The position numbers were made by a program, and so were the translations under genes. DNA of 19,074 nt, from NCBI GenBank assembly GCA_944391255.1, contig CALXSW010000221.1, positions 1-19,074 on the forward strand. The letters are read 5' to 3'. Positions within the stretch are counted from its first letter, which is position 1, and each line of letters starts with the position of its first letter. Shown here in pieces: positions 15,107-19,074 of the stretch. The notes below the pieces were generated by a model. It was given only the letters and a program-made list of their open reading frames with translations. It was not told the origin of the DNA and searched no databases. This DNA comes from an uncultured Clostridia bacterium. Lineage in GTDB: Bacteria; Bacillota; Clostridia; UBA1381.

Positions 15107-16693
15107 TTGGGGGTGTTTAAAATAACTACTGTATTGATTATCACGTCAATTTTGTTAGCTGCCATTGCAGTGCTCGGTACCGTATTGGGCTATAAAAAGG
15201 GCTTTGCGGCAGGTATTGAGCACAGAAAGCAGATCGCGGAGGCGCAATTCGGCTCCGCTGAAGAAAAAGCAAAAGCTATTGTTTCCGAGGCTGTACGGAC
15301 TGCGGATTCCAAAAAGCGTGAAGCCATGCTTGAGGCTAAGGAAGAGAACCAGAAGCTGCGCCAGGAGCTGGACAAGGAGATCAAGGAGCGCAGAAACGAG
15401 ATCTCGCGCCAGGAACGCAGAGTCAATCAGAAAGAGGAAACACTTGACAAAAAGACTGAAGCTCTTGAGAGAAAAGAGCAGTCGCTTAACGGTAAATTAA
15501 AATCGTTGGAAAAGAAAGAACATGAAATAACAGAAATCAAACAAAAGCAGACAGAAGAGCTTGAAAGAATTTCAGGTCTTACGCGCGAGGAAGCAAAGTC
15601 TATTCTCGTTCAGGAGATCGAAATGAGCGCAAGACATGACGCTGCTAAGATGGTTAAAGAAATTGAGCAGGAAGCAAAGGATACTGCGGAGAAAAAGGCA
15701 AAGAACATCGTTGCGATGTCTATCCAGAAGGTTGCCGCAGATCATGTTGCCGAGACTACTGTTTCTGTTGTGAATCTGCCAAGCGATGAGATGAAGGGCA
15801 GGATCATAGGCCGCGAGGGAAGAAATATCAGGACTCTTGAAACTCTTACCGGTGTAGATCTCATAATAGATGATACTCCGGAAGCTGTTATAGTTTCAAG
15901 CTTTGACCCTATCCGCCGTGAAGTCGCTAAATTAGCGCTTGAAAAGCTTATAGTTGACGGCAGGATCCATCCGGCAAGAATTGAGGAATCGGTAGAAAAA
16001 TCTCGTAAAGAGGTTGAGGCTATAATTAAGCAGGAAGGTGAAAACGCCGCGTTCTCAACAGGAGTTCACGGACTGCACCCTGAGCTTATAAAACTTCTCG
16101 GTAAATTGAAATACAGAACAAGCTACGGTCAGAATGTGCTGAACCATTCCATCGAGGTATCGCACCTCGCCGGAGTTATGGCAGGAGAATTAGGCTGCGA
16201 TGTTAACCTTGCGAAGCGCGCAGGTCTCCTTCACGACATAGGTAAGGCAGTTGACCATGAGGTCGAAGGCTCACATGTCACTATCGGAGCTGATATAGCT
16301 AAGAAATTCCGCGAGAACAAGGACGTTGTTCACGCGATCATGGCTCATCACGGTGATGTAGAACCTCAAACTATCGTTGCTACTCTTGTACAGGCTGCAG
16401 ACGCCATTTCAGCTGCTCGCCCTGGAGCAAGAAGAGAAAATCTCGAGACTTATATTAAGCGTTTACAAAAGCTCGAGGAGATCGCAAACACCTATGAAGG
16501 TGTTGATAAATCATTCGCTATACAGGCAGGCCGCGAGATAAGGATCATGGTAAAGCCTGAGGCTGTAAATGATGACGCGATGATAATTGTCGCAAAAGAA
16601 ATCGCAAAGAAGATCGAAAGTGAATTGGAATATCCGGGTCAGATAAAAGTAAGTCTTATCCGTGAAACAAGAGCTATAGATTACGCAAAATAA
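15107..16693 (+). CDS. rny: Ribonuclease Y (endoribonuclease, RNA degradosome)
   Basis: Up to 528 residues. A membrane helix (about 10-28) is followed by a long charged coiled coil (about 35-165), a KH RNA-binding domain with I233-IGREGRN-240, and an HD nuclease domain with H376-D377 in LLHDIGK and a downstream HH in MAHHGDVEPQ. RNase Y starts bulk mRNA decay in many Firmicutes and sits at the inner membrane. The start is uncertain: there is no ATG. The bounds use the outermost in-frame start, TTG 15107; GTG 15113 is also in frame. The only good ribosome site, GGGGGTG (15109-15115), overlaps both and is best spaced for an ATA at 15122, which would give a family-like ITTVLIITSILL start. It is followed by a long hairpin and ymdB, the usual neighbour. 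Confidence 0.95.
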   Translation: MGVFKITTVLIITSILLAAIAVLGTVLGYKKGFAAGIEHRKQIAEAQFGSAEEKAKAIVSEAVRTADSKKREAMLEAKEENQKLRQELDKEIKERRNEISRQERRVNQKEETLDKKTEALERKEQSLNGKLKSLEKKEHEITEIKQKQTEELERISGLTREEAKSILVQEIEMSARHDAAKMVKEIEQEAKDTAEKKAKNIVAMSIQKVAADHVAETTVSVVNLPSDEMKGRIIGREGRNIRTLETLTGVDLIIDDTPEAVIVSSFDPIRREVAKLALEKLIVDGRIHPARIEESVEKSRKEVEAIIKQEGENAAFSTGVHGLHPELIKLLGKLKYRTSYGQNVLNHSIEVSHLAGVMAGELGCDVNLAKRAGLLHDIGKAVDHEVEGSHVTIGADIAKKFRENKDVVHAIMAHHGDVEPQTIVATLVQAADAISAARPGARRENLETYIKRLQKLEEIANTYEGVDKSFAIQAGREIRIMVKPEAVNDDAMIIVAKEIAKKIESELEYPGQIKVSLIRETRAIDYAK

Positions 16694-16712
16694 TTCACAA
16701 AAAAATGAAAAC

Positions 16713-16823
16713 AAGGAGCTTTTACCGTATATTTCGTATCATGAACACGGCGGCGCGATAAAGGTGCTGCTGAAGTATCATGATACGACACTTCTACCAA
16801 TGATACGGTCTGCTCCTTTTTTT
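16713..16823 (+). terminator. Long composite hairpin with T-run between rny and ymdB
   Basis: Nested arms pair in order: AAGGAGC (16713-16719) with GCTCCTT (16812-16818); ACCGTAT (16724-16730) with ATACGGT (16803-16809); CGTATCATGA (16735-16744) with TCATGATACG (16778-16787); and CGGCGGCGC (16748-16756) with GTGCTGCTG (16764-16772) through alternating G-U pairs. Seven Ts (16817-16823) follow. As RNA this is a stem of about 106 bases with a terminator-like end. ymdB begins 22 bases after the T-run and has no visible promoter between, so this probably attenuates rather than abolishes read-through. Confidence 0.7.
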
Positions 16824-16844
16824 ATATCGGACAGGAGAGAGAGT

Positions 16845-17624
16845 ATGAAAGTATTATGCATCGGCGACGTTGTGAGCCGCACAGGACGGGATATGCTGTT
16901 TAAATACGTCGAGGATCTTAAATACAAATGCGGGATAGATCTCGTTATCGCAAACGGTGAAAATTCCAATCATGGGCGCGGTATAACGCGTTCATGTCAC
17001 AGCGAGATGACGCGCGCGGGAGTAGATATATTCACGCTCGGCAACCATGCTTGGGGTGCGAAAGAGGTTATCCAGCTCATGGAGCAGGAAGGAGATGTTA
17101 TCCGTCCTCTGAATTTTCCGGGCAATGTTCCGGGGAGCGGAAGCGTTATCGTATCGACGCGCTCCGGCGTAAAGGTCGGAATAATAAATCTGATAGGTCA
17201 GACAAATATGGCGCCGTGCAACTCGCCGTTTGAGGCGGCTGAAAGGGAAGTCAAAAGGATATCGGAAATTACGCCTGTGATCTTTGTTGATTTCCACGCC
17301 GAAGTGACATCTGAAAAAGTCGCGCTCGGATATTTCCTTGACGGAAGTGTTTCGGCTGTATTCGGCACGCATACGCATATACAGACGGCAGACGCAAAGA
17401 TCCTTCCGAATGGAACAGGATATATAACCGATCTCGGCATGACAGGACCTGCCGACTCAGTTCTCGGCATGAACAAGAATATTATAATAAACAGATTCAG
17501 AACGGGAATGCCTCAGAAATTTGAGATTGCCACGGGCAGAGGACAGTTCTGCGGATGCGTTTTCACGGTCGACGAAAACACGGGAAAGTGCACCGAGGTA
17601 GAGAGGATCTATTTTGAAGAATAA
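16845..17624 (+). CDS. ymdB: YmdB-family metallophosphoesterase (2',3'-cNMP phosphodiesterase)
   Basis: A protein of 259 residues, normal for the family (about 264). The dimetal site is intact: D8 in IGDVV, E39-N40 in NGENSNHG, N67-H68 in LGNHAWG, H151 in DFHAEVTSEK, and H176/H178 in GTHTHIQTAD. The Bacillus subtilis homologue cleaves 2',3'-cyclic nucleotides and influences the motility/biofilm decision; it lies directly after rny there as here. I chose ATG 16845 because AGGAGAGA precedes it by 5 bases and MKVLCIGDV matches the family; an in-frame ATG at 16764 lies inside the hairpin upstream and is rejected. It ends at a bidirectional terminator. Confidence 0.94.
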   Translation: MKVLCIGDVVSRTGRDMLFKYVEDLKYKCGIDLVIANGENSNHGRGITRSCHSEMTRAGVDIFTLGNHAWGAKEVIQLMEQEGDVIRPLNFPGNVPGSGSVIVSTRSGVKVGIINLIGQTNMAPCNSPFEAAEREVKRISEITPVIFVDFHAEVTSEKVALGYFLDGSVSAVFGTHTHIQTADAKILPNGTGYITDLGMTGPADSVLGMNKNIIINRFRTGMPQKFEIATGRGQFCGCVFTVDENTGKCTEVERIYFEE

Positions 17625-17669
17625 AAAAATATGAGCTGTGATATCACTGAGTCACAGCTCATATTTTTT
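17624..17669. terminator. Bidirectional intrinsic terminator between ymdB and nhaC
   Basis: The 18-base arms at 17624-17641 and 17652-17669 are exact reverse complements (core ATGAGCTGTGA) with a 10-base loop. The A6 and T6 ends give T-tracts on both strands. The outer arms touch the stop codons of both convergent genes. Confidence 0.92.
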
Positions 17670-18978
17670 ATTTATTTGCACTTTTTCTGAAAAATATAAA
17701 TGCAAGCGAGCTTAAGAGCAGAAACATCGGATAATACAGGTTAGGGATTATATCAAAAGCCGATATCTCATTTCCGAGCGAATGCACCGCCGATATCGCG
17801 ACAAGCACCTGAGCGCCGTATGGGAGAATGCCCTGGAACACACATGAGAATGTGTCGAGTATAGACGCTGTTTTTCTCGCCGATATTCCATATATCTGCG
17901 ACATTTCCTTTGCGATAGGGTTCGCCATAACTATAGCTATAGTGTTGTTCGCCGTCGCAATATCCATCGCGCCTACAAGAAGTCCCATTCCGACCTGACC
18001 GCCGCGGCTGCCTTTGAATGTTTTTCTCATAAGGTTCAAAAGCGCGTCAAAACCGCCGTACTCTCTTATAAGCGCGCACATCGCAGCCACAAGCACCGCA
18101 ACCATACACGTTTCAAACATACCCGAAACACCCGAACCCATATTCGCGAGCATATCCACAGGCGTTGTCTGTCCGGTCAGAAGGACTATCGCCGCTCCCG
18201 TAACTATTCCGGCTATAAGCACCACAAATACGTTTATTCCCAATATGCCTCCTACAAGCACAAGAAGATACTGGATTATATTTATAAGATCATAATCATT
18301 ATCTATTACCTTAGGCGTGTCCGCCCTAAACGACAGTATGAGTATTATAATAAGCGTCACGGCGGCGGCAGGGAGAGCTATTTTGAAATTTTCCCTGAAT
18401 TTATCACGCATATCGCAGCCTTGCCCGTTGCACGCCGCTATTGTTGTATCCGAAATAAACGAGAGATTATCGCCGAACATCGCGCCGCCCATTACTGACG
18501 CGACACAAAGCGGCATTCCAAAGCCTGACGCCTCCGACACCGCCACAGCTATAGGCGTTATAAGCGTTATCGTTCCGACTGACGTTCCCATCGCCGTGGA
18601 AACAAAGCATGCCACGACAAACAAAACAGCTACCGCGAACCGCGGCGGTATCACCGACAGCATGAAATACGCGACGCTCTCCGCTCCGCTTCTTCCCGTC
18701 ACTCCGACAAACGCGCCGGCTGTAAGGAAAATAAGCAGCATCGTTATTATATTTTTATCAGCAAGCCCCTGAGCCATGACCTCAAGCTTCTTATCTATCT
18801 TAAGCTTCCTGTTTTGCAGACAAGCCGCAAGTATCGCAGCCATAAACGCTACAACGACAGGCACGTTATAAAATCCCATCGGTATTTTTAAAACATATTC
18901 AAATAATATCCCCAGTCCCAGATAAAGCACCAAAAAAACACCTATCGGGAGCAAAGCTATCGGATTCCCTTTTTTCAT
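17668..18978 (-). CDS. Na+/H+ antiporter, NhaC family
   Basis: A protein of 436 residues, strongly hydrophobic, with about 10 to 12 membrane spans. The motif block TAMGTSVGTITLITPIAVAV followed by VASVMGGAMFGDNLSFISDTT is characteristic of the NhaC family, which exchanges Na+ for H+; some members exchange organic acids (malate/lactate) instead, so the substrate is not certain. A second half-repeat has GGFDALLNLM and MDIATANNTIAIVMANPIA. Length is close to the family's usual value. ATG 18978 is preceded by AAAGGAG at a rather long spacing of 13 bases. It is transcribed alone from the promoter at 19014-19042 and ends in the shared terminator with ymdB. Confidence 0.88.
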   Translation of the reverse strand: MKKGNPIALLPIGVFLVLYLGLGILFEYVLKIPMGFYNVPVVVAFMAAILAACLQNRKLKIDKKLEVMAQGLADKNIITMLLIFLTAGAFVGVTGRSGAESVAYFMLSVIPPRFAVAVLFVVACFVSTAMGTSVGTITLITPIAVAVSEASGFGMPLCVASVMGGAMFGDNLSFISDTTIAACNGQGCDMRDKFRENFKIALPAAAVTLIIILILSFRADTPKVIDNDYDLINIIQYLLVLVGGILGINVFVVLIAGIVTGAAIVLLTGQTTPVDMLANMGSGVSGMFETCMVAVLVAAMCALIREYGGFDALLNLMRKTFKGSRGGQVGMGLLVGAMDIATANNTIAIVMANPIAKEMSQIYGISARKTASILDTFSCVFQGILPYGAQVLVAISAVHSLGNEISAFDIIPNLYYPMFLLLSSLAFIFFRKSANK

Positions 18979-19013
18979 CGCAATTAAGTAACTCCTTTTG
19001 ACAAATTTATTAT

Positions 19014-19042
19014 ATTATATCATATGAAATGATTTTTTTCAA
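19014..19042 (-). promoter_or_regulatory. Sigma-70-type promoter for the nhaC-family gene
   Basis: On the reverse strand TTGAAA (19042-19037), a 17-base spacer and a perfect TATAAT (19019-19014). The predicted start near 19007 gives a leader of about 28 bases. Nothing else is recognisable in 18979-19074. Confidence 0.75.
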
Positions 19043-19074
19043 CAGAAAAATATTCATAATTTTGATAGCTTATG

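Noticed and set aside
16764..16844. In-frame upstream ATG that would lengthen YmdB by 27 residues
   Set aside because: It lies within the long hairpin; the start at 16845 has a good ribosome site and matches the family.
18317..18772. Plus-strand frame of 151 codons opposite the antiporter
   Set aside because: Antisense of a membrane-protein gene; Ile/Thr/Ala composition is expected of such shadows.

Overview
The window looks like chromosomal DNA of a Bacillota (Clostridia-type) bacterium. Supporting signs are the paired GlgC and GlgD subunits, an Asp23/Gls24 protein, the RNase Y - YmdB pair, strong GGAGG-type ribosome sites, spaced TTGACA/TATAAT promoters, and heavy use of the Ile codon ATA. 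I see no phage, insertion sequence, CRISPR array, tRNA or rRNA.

Layout. (1) Positions 1-253, minus strand: the first 84 codons of a GH13 alpha-amylase-family enzyme that runs off the left edge. (2) 458-5210, plus strand: a tightly overlapping operon driven by a divergent promoter pair in the 254-457 gap. It encodes a CCA-adding-enzyme-like HD protein, a XerS-like tyrosine recombinase, a small Asp23-family protein and the RecG helicase. (3) 5369-14306, minus strand: a complete glycogen cluster in two units. glgB-glgC-glgD has tandem promoters and a long leader, and ends at a hairpin. glgA has its own promoter and is followed by glgP. (4) 15107-17624, plus strand: rny (RNase Y) with a long structured leader, a long hairpin, then ymdB. 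(5) 17668-18978, minus strand: an NhaC-family Na+/H+ antiporter, separated from ymdB by an 18-bp bidirectional terminator and preceded by a clear promoter.

How the genes work together. GlgC/GlgD make ADP-glucose, GlgA polymerises it, GlgB branches the chain and GlgP degrades it. The partial amylase-family gene may add another alpha-glucan activity. RNase Y and YmdB belong to RNA turnover and signalling; RecG and the Xer recombinase belong to DNA repair and chromosome maintenance.

Most of the window is ordinary housekeeping sequence. The points most worth a second look are: the HD protein at 458-1780, whose nucleotidyltransferase motifs have lost key catalytic and base-recognition residues; a 108-residue lysine-rich tail on glycogen synthase; an RNase Y gene with no ATG, whose only good ribosome site points to an ATA codon; and a roughly 106-nt hairpin between rny and ymdB.
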